Shown here: in pieces, positions 1 through 6,772 of the stretch | How positions within the stretch are numbered: position 1 is the first letter of the stretch | Layout of the letters: every line of letters starts with the position of its first letter | NCBI GenBank assembly: GCA_947175845.1 | Contig: CAMWOK010000143.1 | Coordinates: 1-7,365 of the forward strand | Direction: 5' to 3' | Source: an uncultured Lachnospiraceae bacterium | GTDB taxonomy: Bacteria; Bacillota; Clostridia; Lachnospirales; Lachnospiraceae | Length of the DNA: 7,365 bases | Notes under the pieces: model-generated | Database searches by the model: none | What the model was told of the DNA's origin: nothing | What the model saw: only the letters and a program-made list of their open reading frames with translations | Made by a program: the position numbers and the translations under genes

Positions 1-1698
1 CTCGAACGGATTGAGCCGAAACGGCGCAACGCTCTCATTGCCGAGCGTAAACACATATACCTCCCCGAACTTCGCCTTGTTTTTCTCCTGTGCCAGCGTC
101 CTGTACTCTGTCTTGGCAGGCTCTATCACCAGAAAGGGCGCATCCGCTGCCGCGAGCAGCTTGTGGCAGGTCGTCGTCTTCCCGCTCCCTGTCACGCCCG
201 CGACAAACGTGTGCTTCATCATGGAATCCTTCTTCAGCGCAAACCGGATATTGAGTTTTCGCCCTTTCTGGACAATCACACCGACGTCAATGGCGTCCTC
301 CTTCTCTATGGCATGCTGGTTGAGTCCAAAAGGAACCGATTCGTCCAGGACGATCCCCGGCACCTCCTTCTGCGGAAGCCCCGCGAGGATCCCGGCCTCA
401 CCGGCTGTCAGATACGCCGACATTCCCAGCCCGAACATGGCGTCTACCGGCCTGCCAAGGAGTGTGGCGGCATCCAGGGAATATTCCTTCCTGTCATAGT
501 AGGCATTCTGATAGGATTGCAGCGCTTGCAGGCTGATGCGATCGCCCAGGTTCAGCTCCCGCGCCGTCAGCGGGGCAAATGTCGACCGGTCCCCCTGAAA
601 CAGGGACATGACAGAGAGCTTTAGCCGGTCCGCCGTCGTGACCTTATCCGCCATGTAAAAGAGCGATGTCCGAAACATCCCCTTGCTGTATCCTTCCTTC
701 ACGCGCGGCAGCAGCTCGTCGTCAATGTACTGCATCAGATCCTGCGCATGTTTGTTCGCCATCTCGACTGTCACAGCCTCCGACGTCCCTCTGTTCTGAC
801 TGTAACCCCAGTTTTTCCCTTCGCTGTGGTCCTGGCTTGTCCCGCCTCCTCTGCCAAGCTGCCGGGAGGTTCCGGAATTGCTGGTGCCGCTGCTGCTCGC
901 CCTGCCCCTCGATTCCGTGTCGCTCTCGTTCCAGCTGCGGTTTTTTCCATGGGAATCCGACACTGTCCTGCCAAAAGAAATGCTGTCGCCACTGTTTACC
1001 GACCTCTGGACAGATGTTTTTGCGTACACGGACAGCCGGTTGTAGAGCTCATAGATATCGTCCCGCATTTGCGCAAGCTCCGGCTGGCTCACCGGCTCAC
1101 AGACCACGACAATCCGCCAGTTCTGACCGGACATGCTGTTGATCAGCCTGTCGACTCCCTGAAAATCCAGCTCTTCGCCGGTCTCCTTCCTGTTGATGGA
1201 CGGGATTCCGGAGATGATGCCCGCGCTCTTGTACGCTTTGGCCTGGTTTATCATCGTTTCCTGAAGCGCATCCACGTCCAGCCGCTCAAGCGCGCTTCCG
1301 CTGAAGTTTCCCTCGAACGCATTCTCAATGATCCCCCCATAGTTCACAGTCGACAGGGTTCTGATGTTCTTCCGGTGATTTTTCACGACCCCGATATGCA
1401 GCGTGACGCCCTGGCTGTTTCCGGAGAGGACATACACGAAGTTGAACGCCTCATTGTCCAGCGCGTCCAGGACGTTCTGAAACGCTTCCCTGCGCGGGTA
1501 ATCCGCGTCATACGCAAGCTTCTTCACCCTGTAAAAACACATGTCGCCGCTCGTGCTAAGCCCCCTCTCCTGCGGATACCCAATATCGGCAATCCGCTCG
1601 GAGAAATCGTCCCTGTCCATTGTCTGGATAAAGTGAAACAAGTCAAACAATTCCCTTGTGTCGGCCGTGATTTGAGTCAGACTGCCCTGATTTTCCAT
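1..1698 (-). CDS. HerA/VirB4-like P-loop ATPase (DUF87-type), N-terminal 566 residues, 3' end beyond window
   Basis: The frame is open from an ATG at 1698 to the left edge, giving 566 residues with no stop, so the C-terminus (Walker B, arginine finger) is not seen. AGGAGG at 1710-1705 lies 6 nt before the ATG and fixes the start. Residues 1-228 form a domain I do not recognise. Residues 229-306 are low complexity, with 20 Ser and 13 Gly in 78, and look like a flexible linker. Residues 307-490 are a mixed region. Walker A is GVTGSGKTT at 501-509 (Lys507), followed by FLVIEPAKTEYR and, near the edge, FRLNPFE, which resembles the HerA/VirB4 ATPase superfamily. Such ATPases usually form hexamers that move DNA or protein. 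Family members occur in DNA processing, conjugation or secretion, and phage defence; which applies here cannot be told without the downstream genes. The gene has its own strong promoter and appears to begin a new operon. Family assignment is fairly sure; role unknown. Confidence 0.85.
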   Translation of the reverse strand, partial: MENQGSLTQITADTRELFDLFHFIQTMDRDDFSERIADIGYPQERGLSTSGDMCFYRVKKLAYDADYPRREAFQNVLDALDNEAFNFVYVLSGNSQGVTLHIGVVKNHRKNIRTLSTVNYGGIIENAFEGNFSGSALERLDVDALQETMINQAKAYKSAGIISGIPSINRKETGEELDFQGVDRLINSMSGQNWRIVVVCEPVSQPELAQMRDDIYELYNRLSVYAKTSVQRSVNSGDSISFGRTVSDSHGKNRSWNESDTESRGRASSSGTSNSGTSRQLGRGGGTSQDHSEGKNWGYSQNRGTSEAVTVEMANKHAQDLMQYIDDELLPRVKEGYSKGMFRTSLFYMADKVTTADRLKLSVMSLFQGDRSTFAPLTARELNLGDRISLQALQSYQNAYYDRKEYSLDAATLLGRPVDAMFGLGMSAYLTAGEAGILAGLPQKEVPGIVLDESVPFGLNQHAIEKEDAIDVGVIVQKGRKLNIRFALKKDSMMKHTFVAGVTGSGKTTTCHKLLAAADAPFLVIEPAKTEYRTLAQEKNKAKFGEVYVFTLGNESVAPFRLNPFE

Positions 1699-1771
1699 AA
1701 ATCTCCTCCTAACCGCCGCCTGATTTGAAAAAGGCAGCCGCTTTTCTTCTGCACACACCGATTATACAACA

Positions 1772-1798
1772 CATGGATGACACATTTTGTCATCCATG
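1772..1798. repeat. Perfect 11-bp inverted repeat, 5-nt spacer (candidate operator or leader hairpin)
   Basis: The left arm CATGGATGACA (1772-1782) and right arm TGTCATCCATG (1788-1798) are exact reverse complements around a 5-nt centre. The repeat lies about 75 bp upstream of the ATPase start codon and downstream of the 1890-1862 promoter, so it would be transcribed as a hairpin in the leader. It also lies directly upstream of a second TATAAT (1766-1761), where a repressor dimer would block a promoter. It is not followed by a T-tract on either strand, which argues against an intrinsic terminator. The repeat is certain; its role as an operator is inference, and I cannot name the binding protein. 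Confidence 0.8.
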
Positions 1799-1861
1799 CA
1801 TACTTTTTGAGAAAATTTATATATATCAGAAAAATATCTGCAGAAAACAATCATACTACAA

Positions 1862-1890
1862 ATTATAAGAATCCCCTGGGGACTTGTCAA
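1862..1890 (-). promoter_or_regulatory. Consensus sigma-A/sigma-70 promoter driving the ATPase gene
   Basis: Read on the minus strand, TTGACA (1890-1885) and TATAAT (1867-1862) are separated by exactly 17 nt, a full 12/12 match with ideal spacing. Transcription should start near 1855, giving a leader of roughly 155 nt before the ATPase ATG at 1698. The spacer contains the odd-centred palindrome TCCCCTGGGGA (1872-1882), a possible binding site overlapping the core promoter. The site lies 43 bp past the MATE stop codon, so the ATPase does not depend on read-through from upstream. Confidence 0.75.
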
Positions 1891-1932
1891 GCTATTTACT
1901 GTTATGCCGCCGTTAAGGAGCGTTACTCCCGC

Positions 1933-3285
1933 CTATTTGACCAGGCATTTCTTCTTCCAGTTCCCCGTCCGGTACCAGAAATACGATATCAGGTAGTTTG
2001 CCGTCCACCCTATAGGCACCGCGTACCAGATGAGACGGATTCCCCAGATCGGGGAGCACAGCTGCGCCACCGCCACGCGGAGCCCGAGATTGATGAGGTT
2101 TGCGAGCATGTACACTCTGATGTCCCCCGCGCCGCGCAGGATGCCGTCCGTTATCGCCTTGAAGCCGAGCATCGAGAAAAACAGCCCGATAAAGCGAAAG
2201 TACGCCGTCCCGGTCTCAAACGCCACCGCCGACGCGCCCTGCTCCACAAATGCGGCTACGATCGGCGCATAAAAAAGCTGGGAGACCGCGATCAAAACCA
2301 CCCCGAACCCGGCAATGATGCCGTGCGCGGCATGGTATCCCTGCCGCACGCGCTCCGGCTTTCCCGCGCCGAGATTCTGCGCCGTGAACGTGGACATGGC
2401 ATTTCCGGTGGCGATCATCGGCACGATGCAGACCGACTCGAGCCGCATCCCCGCAGAGTAGCCCGCGAGCGCCGACGAGCCAAACTGGTTGACCGCCGAC
2501 TGTGTGAGCAGCATACCGACACTCACGATCGACTGCTGGATGATCGACGGGACCGCAATCTTTACGCCGGTGACAAACATGTCTGCGCGAAAGCGCTCCA
2601 CCTTTGCCGCGACCTTGTAGGTGGCAAGCAGCCGCATCAGGATCCCGAACGAAATGACCGCCGCGGTCCCCTGCGCGATCACTGTCGCGACCGCTGCGCC
2701 CGCGACGCCCATGCCAAGGCTTCCGACCATCCAGATATCCAGAAGGACATTTAGCACAGAAGAAAAGATCAGCAGCACCAGCGGTATTTTTGACCGCCCG
2801 AGCGCGTTGAAGTTCGCGGACAAAATATTGTACATGAACATAAACGGCAGGCCCACGAAATAGATCTGCAGGTACGAGACCGCGTCCGCCATGATGTTGT
2901 CCGGTGTTTTTAACAGTTTAAGCACGGTCGGATTGACCGCAAATCCCAGCACCGCAAGCAGCGTGCTGAACACGGCAAATGTGATAAGAAACGTGTAGAC
3001 GGAGCTTTTCATCTCCCTGTAGTGCCCGGCTCCAAGGTGCTGGCTTGTCAGCACCGAAGCGCCGATCCCGCCCCCGATCGCGATCATGATAAACACGGTC
3101 GTAAAGGAATAAGATGCCCCCACTGCCGCGAGCGCATCCTCCCCGACCAGATTTCCCACAATGATGGAATCCGCCATATTGTAAAACTGCTGAAATAAAT
3201 TTCCGATAATCATCGGCAGCGCAAAGAAGAACAGGCTTCGCGCAGGGGGCTGTGTTATCAGGTTTTCTTTTGCATTCTGTGCCAT
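1933..3285 (-). CDS. MATE family multidrug/organic cation efflux transporter
   Basis: A 450-residue polytopic membrane protein of usual MATE length that exports drugs or organic cations using Na+ or H+ gradients. The two homologous halves (about residues 17-215 and 237-440) are visible as repeated motifs: SQHLGAGHY at 81-89 against AQNLGAGKP at 302-310, and NALGRSK at 160-166 against ILRGAGD at 382-388. The N-terminal YNMADSIIVG (35-44) is typical of DinF/MepA-like bacterial members. I chose the ATG at 3285 because GAGGAG lies 7 nt upstream; a GTG five codons earlier (3300) overlaps that ribosome binding site and is unlikely. The gene ends with TAG after a Lys-rich tail. It follows the oxidoreductase by 76 bp without a clear promoter, so it may be co-transcribed. 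The substrate cannot be predicted. Confidence 0.93.
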   Translation of the reverse strand: MAQNAKENLITQPPARSLFFFALPMIIGNLFQQFYNMADSIIVGNLVGEDALAAVGASYSFTTVFIMIAIGGGIGASVLTSQHLGAGHYREMKSSVYTFLITFAVFSTLLAVLGFAVNPTVLKLLKTPDNIMADAVSYLQIYFVGLPFMFMYNILSANFNALGRSKIPLVLLIFSSVLNVLLDIWMVGSLGMGVAGAAVATVIAQGTAAVISFGILMRLLATYKVAAKVERFRADMFVTGVKIAVPSIIQQSIVSVGMLLTQSAVNQFGSSALAGYSAGMRLESVCIVPMIATGNAMSTFTAQNLGAGKPERVRQGYHAAHGIIAGFGVVLIAVSQLFYAPIVAAFVEQGASAVAFETGTAYFRFIGLFFSMLGFKAITDGILRGAGDIRVYMLANLINLGLRVAVAQLCSPIWGIRLIWYAVPIGWTANYLISYFWYRTGNWKKKCLVK

Positions 3286-3338
3286 TTTTTCTCTCCTCAC
3301 CCATCTTTTGTATCACCTATATCTTACTATATTTCCCG

Positions 3339-3363
3339 AAAAACACAAGAGGCTCTCTTTTTT
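3339..3363 (-). terminator. Weak possible terminator after the oxidoreductase operon
   Basis: Immediately after the alpha/beta stop codon the minus-strand transcript can form AAGAG-AGC-CTCTT followed by GTGTTTTT. The stem is only 5 bp and AT-rich, the loop is 3 nt, and the T-run is interrupted. On the plus strand the same stem is followed by TTTT, but no plus-strand gene ends here. If it acts at all it is leaky, leaving read-through into the MATE gene possible. Confidence 0.25.
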
Positions 3364-5596
3364 ACATTCTGTTTTCTGCCGCGCGCTGCAGGCTCTGGTA
3401 CCTTCTGTCCACCTCCCGCTGCAGGCTCTCTGCGATCTCTTTGTACGCTTCGCCGCACAGGTGCTTTGTCCGCCCCATCATGGCAAGCCAGTCCGTGACC
3501 GGAATCTTTTTGCCCGTCTTGTCCGGCTCGTAGCTCATCCGCGTCACGCCGCGCTCGATCTCGAACAGCGGGAAGTAACAGCAGTCCACGCCCGCCGCGA
3601 CCACCTTGCGCTCCGTGGCAGGCATATCGTTCCAGTTGAGCGGGCACGCCGAGAGCGCCTTGAGATACGCCGTCCCCTCCGACTTGGCATAGTGGGCCGC
3701 CTTCGCCGCCTTCCTGATAAAATCCGTGGGGTTTGACTCCGCGGCAGTGGCGATATACGGAATTCCGGTCGCCGCCATGATGCGGGGCATATCCTTGTGG
3801 AAAAAGGTCTTTCCGTACTGTTTTGCACCCACGTGCGAGGTGGAGCTGCGCGCCCCTTTTGGCGTGGAGTACGACAGCTGATATCCCGTGTTCATATAGC
3901 CGCCGTTGTCGTACTCAAACAGCAGCAGCCGGTGTCCCCGCAGCGCCGTGCCGAGCGCGGAGCCCATGCCGATATCCATGCCGCCGTCCCCGCTGACCAT
4001 GACAAAGATGATATCGCCCTGCGGCAGCTCGCCGTTTTTCTGCTTCCGGTAGCAGATCTCCGCAAGGCCGCTAAGCGTCGCGGCGCCGTTCTGAAACAGG
4101 TTGTGGAGATACGGCACCTTAAAGCTGGTGCGCGGGTACGGCGTTGTGACGATCATGCCGCAGCCCGTCTGGAACAGGAATATGATCGGATCCTCGATCG
4201 CGCGCGACAGCAGATTGAGGTTGACGGGGATGCCGCAGCCAGGACATGCGCCGTGCCCCGGCGCGAGGCGCTTTGGCATTGCGGCCGTGGCGTTGAGTGT
4301 GCCGCCTCTGACCTGCGCGTCCCCCGCATTGTCCCGCTCCACAACCGTGGCTCCGATCATGGTCCGCTCCCGGGTGAGCGGCGCAAAAAAGTTTCCCTGG
4401 CAGGCGTCGCCGTCGCCGCAGGCAGTCCCTTCTGTCACGCCGTAATAGTCAAAATCCGGGCTTTTCGGATCCTTTGCATAGTCGAGCATGTGCATGGCAT
4501 CCTCCGCGAAGAAGTCCTTTCCGCCAAGTCCGTACACCAGACTCTTGACGATTGCCCGCCCGCCTGTTCTCTGCAGCATGGCGCGCACCTCGAGCGAGAG
4601 ATTTCCACCCCACGCGCCGTAGCTGTCCTGCCGGTCCGCGACCAGCATCCGCTCCGCATGGCTGCACGCCGCGGCCAGTTCCTTCTCCGGAAAGGGACGC
4701 AGCACATTCAGCGTCACAGCGCCTGCCTTTCTGCCGTGTTTGCGCATGTCGTCCACGCCCTCTTTCGCCGTCTCGTAGGAGGAGCCGATCAGCACGAGCA
4801 GCTCCTGTGCATCCTCGTGCAGATACCCTTCCACCTTGTTATACTCCCTGCCGGAGAGCGCGCCGTACTCCGCAAAGAGCTTTGGCAGCAGCCCGTCCGC
4901 CTGCCGCATCGCCAGATGCAGCTGATAGCGGTTGTTGATGATATCCGGCTCATTCATGTAAGAACCGACTGTGACCGGGTTGTCCAGATCAAAAAACGGG
5001 TGCGGTTCTTTTTTCGGCCCGACAAACTGCCGCACGACCTTATCCTCGGCAAACCGCATACAGCGCCGCTTCTGATGGCTGGTAAAAAATCCGTCGTACG
5101 CCACAACGACCGGAAGGCGCACCTGCTCTGCAAGCCTGAGCGCAATGATGTTGAAGTCGTAGACCTGCTGCACCGTGTGCGCAAACAGGATTGGCCAGCC
5201 CGCATTCAGCAAAAACATGATATCGCTGTGATCCCCCTTGATGGACAGCGGCCCCGACACGGTCCGGCACGCCACGTTCATCACCATAGGATAGCGCGTG
5301 CCGGACTGCACCGGAAACTGTTCCAGGGCATACAGCAGGCCGTTTGCGCTGGTCGCGTTGATGACCCTGCCGCCGCCGACCGACGCGCCGTAGCAGATTC
5401 CCGCCGCGCTGTGCTCGCCCTCCGCCGCGATCATGATAAGGTCCGTCTCCCCCTTTGCGCGCATGTCGTCGAGATTCTCCGCAATCTGCGTGGAGGGTGT
5501 GATCGGATAGTACCCCATCAGATCATAACCAATCTGCTTTATCGCGATCGCCGCAATCTCATTGCCGCTCGCGTACTCTGTCACCTGCTGTTCCAT
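3362..5596 (-). CDS. 2-oxoacid:ferredoxin oxidoreductase, fused alpha+beta chain (POR/VOR type)
   Basis: This 744-residue cytoplasmic enzyme chain joins PorA-like and PorB-like subunits. The alpha part (about 1-384) shows YYPITPST (29-36), AEGEHSAAG and ACRTVSGPLSIKGDHSD (109-125), plus a second domain with VLRPFPEKEL. A linker of about 55 residues leads to the beta part (about 440-744), with CPGC (Cys451, Cys454), TGC (Cys479) and SACPLNW (Cys651) as ligands of the proximal [4Fe-4S] cluster. The thiamine diphosphate/Mg motif is GDGG (536-539) with YDNGGYMNTG (562-571). The C-terminal end, with QREVDRRY, matches PorB layout. With the gamma/delta chain it would catalyse 2-oxoacid + CoA + oxidised ferredoxin to acyl-CoA + CO2 + reduced ferredoxin. 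Pyruvate is the best guess; 2-oxoisovalerate or another oxoacid is possible. I take the ATG at 5596, preceded by GGGGGAGAGG, over a TTG one codon earlier. Its A is the last base of the preceding gene's TGA, implying translational coupling. Confidence 0.93.
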   Translation of the reverse strand: MEQQVTEYASGNEIAAIAIKQIGYDLMGYYPITPSTQIAENLDDMRAKGETDLIMIAAEGEHSAAGICYGASVGGGRVINATSANGLLYALEQFPVQSGTRYPMVMNVACRTVSGPLSIKGDHSDIMFLLNAGWPILFAHTVQQVYDFNIIALRLAEQVRLPVVVAYDGFFTSHQKRRCMRFAEDKVVRQFVGPKKEPHPFFDLDNPVTVGSYMNEPDIINNRYQLHLAMRQADGLLPKLFAEYGALSGREYNKVEGYLHEDAQELLVLIGSSYETAKEGVDDMRKHGRKAGAVTLNVLRPFPEKELAAACSHAERMLVADRQDSYGAWGGNLSLEVRAMLQRTGGRAIVKSLVYGLGGKDFFAEDAMHMLDYAKDPKSPDFDYYGVTEGTACGDGDACQGNFFAPLTRERTMIGATVVERDNAGDAQVRGGTLNATAAMPKRLAPGHGACPGCGIPVNLNLLSRAIEDPIIFLFQTGCGMIVTTPYPRTSFKVPYLHNLFQNGAATLSGLAEICYRKQKNGELPQGDIIFVMVSGDGGMDIGMGSALGTALRGHRLLLFEYDNGGYMNTGYQLSYSTPKGARSSTSHVGAKQYGKTFFHKDMPRIMAATGIPYIATAAESNPTDFIRKAAKAAHYAKSEGTAYLKALSACPLNWNDMPATERKVVAAGVDCCYFPLFEIERGVTRMSYEPDKTGKKIPVTDWLAMMGRTKHLCGEAYKEIAESLQREVDRRYQSLQRAAENRM

Positions 5597-6696
5597 CAAA
5601 CCTCTCCCCCTTCCATTCTCTTTTCCGTCAGATACGACTCCGAAGTGACATAGCCGTCCGGCCCCGCTTTCACATAGTAATCCGGCACGCGCAGCATGTC
5701 CTGATTGGGCAGGAAATACTGTTTCTCCAGATGTTCGGCCTCCACGCCGCGCACCAGCGCATTGACCGGACAGACATCCACACAGCGCATACAGCCCTTG
5801 CAGTGATAGTAATCCAGTCCGCGGTTGACCATCATCTCTTTGCCCTTGAACGTGCCTTTTGCAAACTGGAACACCATGTCCGGGCAGGTGGAGTCACACA
5901 GCCCGCAGTTGATACAGCGCTCCTTGATAAAAACAGGGACATAGCCCTGCCGCGACGGGGACAGATCCGCCGTCACCGTGCTGCCGGCGCGCGGGTTCAC
6001 CCCGCCGATCGGCGCCGTCACATAGCCCCATTCCTGACTGTCCTTTGGCGCCGCGGACGCCTCCTTTTTTGTGCCTGTTTCGGGATATTTGCGGACAGTC
6101 CGCACCTGCGCGTATCCCTGATCAAGCCCCTTAAGGTTGCCCTCAAGCGCCGCCGGATATTTTCTGCCCAGATTGTCCCGGCAGATCTGCCTGACATGCT
6201 CTGGCGCCACGAAGCCCATGACCTTTGCCATGGCGCCCAGCATCACCACATTGATGCGCGATTTCGTCTCCATGGCGATCTGGCGGGCATTGACCGCATA
6301 GCAGGTCTGTATGTCGGCCGGAAGCCGGTCCAGAGCCGCTTCCTCCTGTCCTTGATCCACCGCGATGATGACCTGCGTGCGGGCGCTGCACCCCTTCCAC
6401 ACACTCTGGTCATTGGTCAGCGCCTGGTGAAAGATCACCAGCAGGTCCGGATTTACGATCGGGGAGTGAACCCTGATTTCCCTGTCCGGCGGGCAAAAGC
6501 GGATGTACCCCTTCACAGGCGTCCCCGTCTTCTCCGAACCGTAGCTGGAAAACCCGGCGCTGTTGAGATTCAGATAGCGCACCGCTAACTCTCCCACCAT
6601 CTTTCCGCACAGATTCGCCCCCAGGCCGCCGATGCTCTCAAGCCGGATCTCATAATAGTCCTTCTTTGCAAATATCTGCTCCATGCAATCTTCCAT
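5596..6696 (-). CDS. 2-oxoacid:ferredoxin oxidoreductase, fused gamma+delta chain
   Basis: This 366-residue protein supplies the remaining two subunits of the oxidoreductase. Residues about 14-195 are the gamma (PorC-type) catalytic domain, with YYEIRLESIGGLGAN near the start, SSYGSEKTGTPVKGY (50-64) and VNPDLLVIF. Residues about 255-320 are a bacterial-type ferredoxin (PorD-like delta) with two full cluster motifs: Cys261, 264, 267, 271-Pro and Cys299, 302, 305, 309-Pro. It would relay electrons from the thiamine site to external ferredoxin. At 366 residues it exceeds the usual sum of separate gamma and delta (near 290); the excess is a linker at about 200-255 and a tail after 320. The ATG at 6696 follows AGGGGG with 7-nt spacing; an in-frame ATG at 6684 is an alternative. 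The stop TGA overlaps the next start by one base. The order gamma-delta then alpha-beta matches the classic porGDAB arrangement. Confidence 0.92.
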   Translation of the reverse strand: MEDCMEQIFAKKDYYEIRLESIGGLGANLCGKMVGELAVRYLNLNSAGFSSYGSEKTGTPVKGYIRFCPPDREIRVHSPIVNPDLLVIFHQALTNDQSVWKGCSARTQVIIAVDQGQEEAALDRLPADIQTCYAVNARQIAMETKSRINVVMLGAMAKVMGFVAPEHVRQICRDNLGRKYPAALEGNLKGLDQGYAQVRTVRKYPETGTKKEASAAPKDSQEWGYVTAPIGGVNPRAGSTVTADLSPSRQGYVPVFIKERCINCGLCDSTCPDMVFQFAKGTFKGKEMMVNRGLDYYHCKGCMRCVDVCPVNALVRGVEAEHLEKQYFLPNQDMLRVPDYYVKAGPDGYVTSESYLTEKRMEGGEV

Positions 6697-6772
6697 AACT
6701 CTTCCCCCTTCTTATTTTATATGTGATGTTTCCCATGTTCTGTGCTCTGAGCGCTGCTGCCACCGCAACTGC
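6697..6772 (-). other. Short gap between chromate transporter and oxidoreductase operon
   Basis: Seventy-six bases with no gene. On the minus strand an AT-rich run TATAAAATAAG lies just upstream of the ribosome binding site of the gamma/delta gene and could serve as a -10 element, but I find no matching -35 hexamer at 16-18 nt. I see no stem-loop with a T-tract. Whether the oxidoreductase has its own promoter here or is read from the transporter gene cannot be decided by eye. Confidence 0.4.

Larger units (their letters stand above)
1699..1932. other. AT-rich intergenic control region between MATE gene and ATPase gene
   Basis: This 234-bp non-coding stretch is clearly richer in A and T than the genes on either side, especially 1800-1871. 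On the minus strand it carries a consensus promoter (1890-1862), a perfect inverted repeat (1798-1772), a second TATAAT (1766-1761) and the AGGAGG of the ATPase gene (1710-1705). I see no plausible protein gene in it. A short GGAG/CTCC hairpin at 1917-1929, just after the MATE stop, lacks a T-tract and is not a convincing terminator. Confidence 0.75.

Noticed and set aside
748..1728. Plus-strand open frame of 326 codons opposite the ATPase gene
   Set aside because: The minus strand here encodes the continuous ATPase frame with a strong ribosome binding site; the plus frame has no domain or ribosome binding site and is a shadow.
1764..1798. 11-amino-acid upstream reading frame in the ATPase leader (ATG to TAA on the minus strand)
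   Set aside because: It has no ribosome binding site and arises from ATG triplets inside the inverted repeat; nothing suggests translation.
1853..1860. TACTACA as a BlaI/MecI-type operator half-site
   Set aside because: Only one half is present, with no matching inverted half at the right spacing.
1917..1929. GGAG-CGTTA-CTCC hairpin just after the MATE stop as a terminator
   Set aside because: The stem is only 4 bp and no T-tract follows on the minus strand.
1777..2754. Plus-strand open frame of 325 codons opposite the MATE gene
   Set aside because: It starts inside the inverted repeat, is rich in Arg, His and Asp, and is antisense to a clear membrane transporter.
3286..3361. Promoter for the MATE gene in the AT-rich gap
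   Set aside because: Several TATA-like hexamers occur (TATAGT, TATAGG, TACAAA), but none has a reasonable -35 partner at 16-18 nt.
3797..5653. Long plus-strand open frame of 618 codons opposite the alpha/beta oxidoreductase gene
   Set aside because: It lies almost wholly antisense to a gene with clear enzyme motifs, has Arg/His/Ala-rich composition typical of the complement of GC-rich codons, and shows no recognisable domain.
5731..6588. Plus-strand open frame of 285 codons opposite the gamma/delta gene
   Set aside because: Antisense to a gene with two complete ferredoxin motifs; no recognisable domain of its own.
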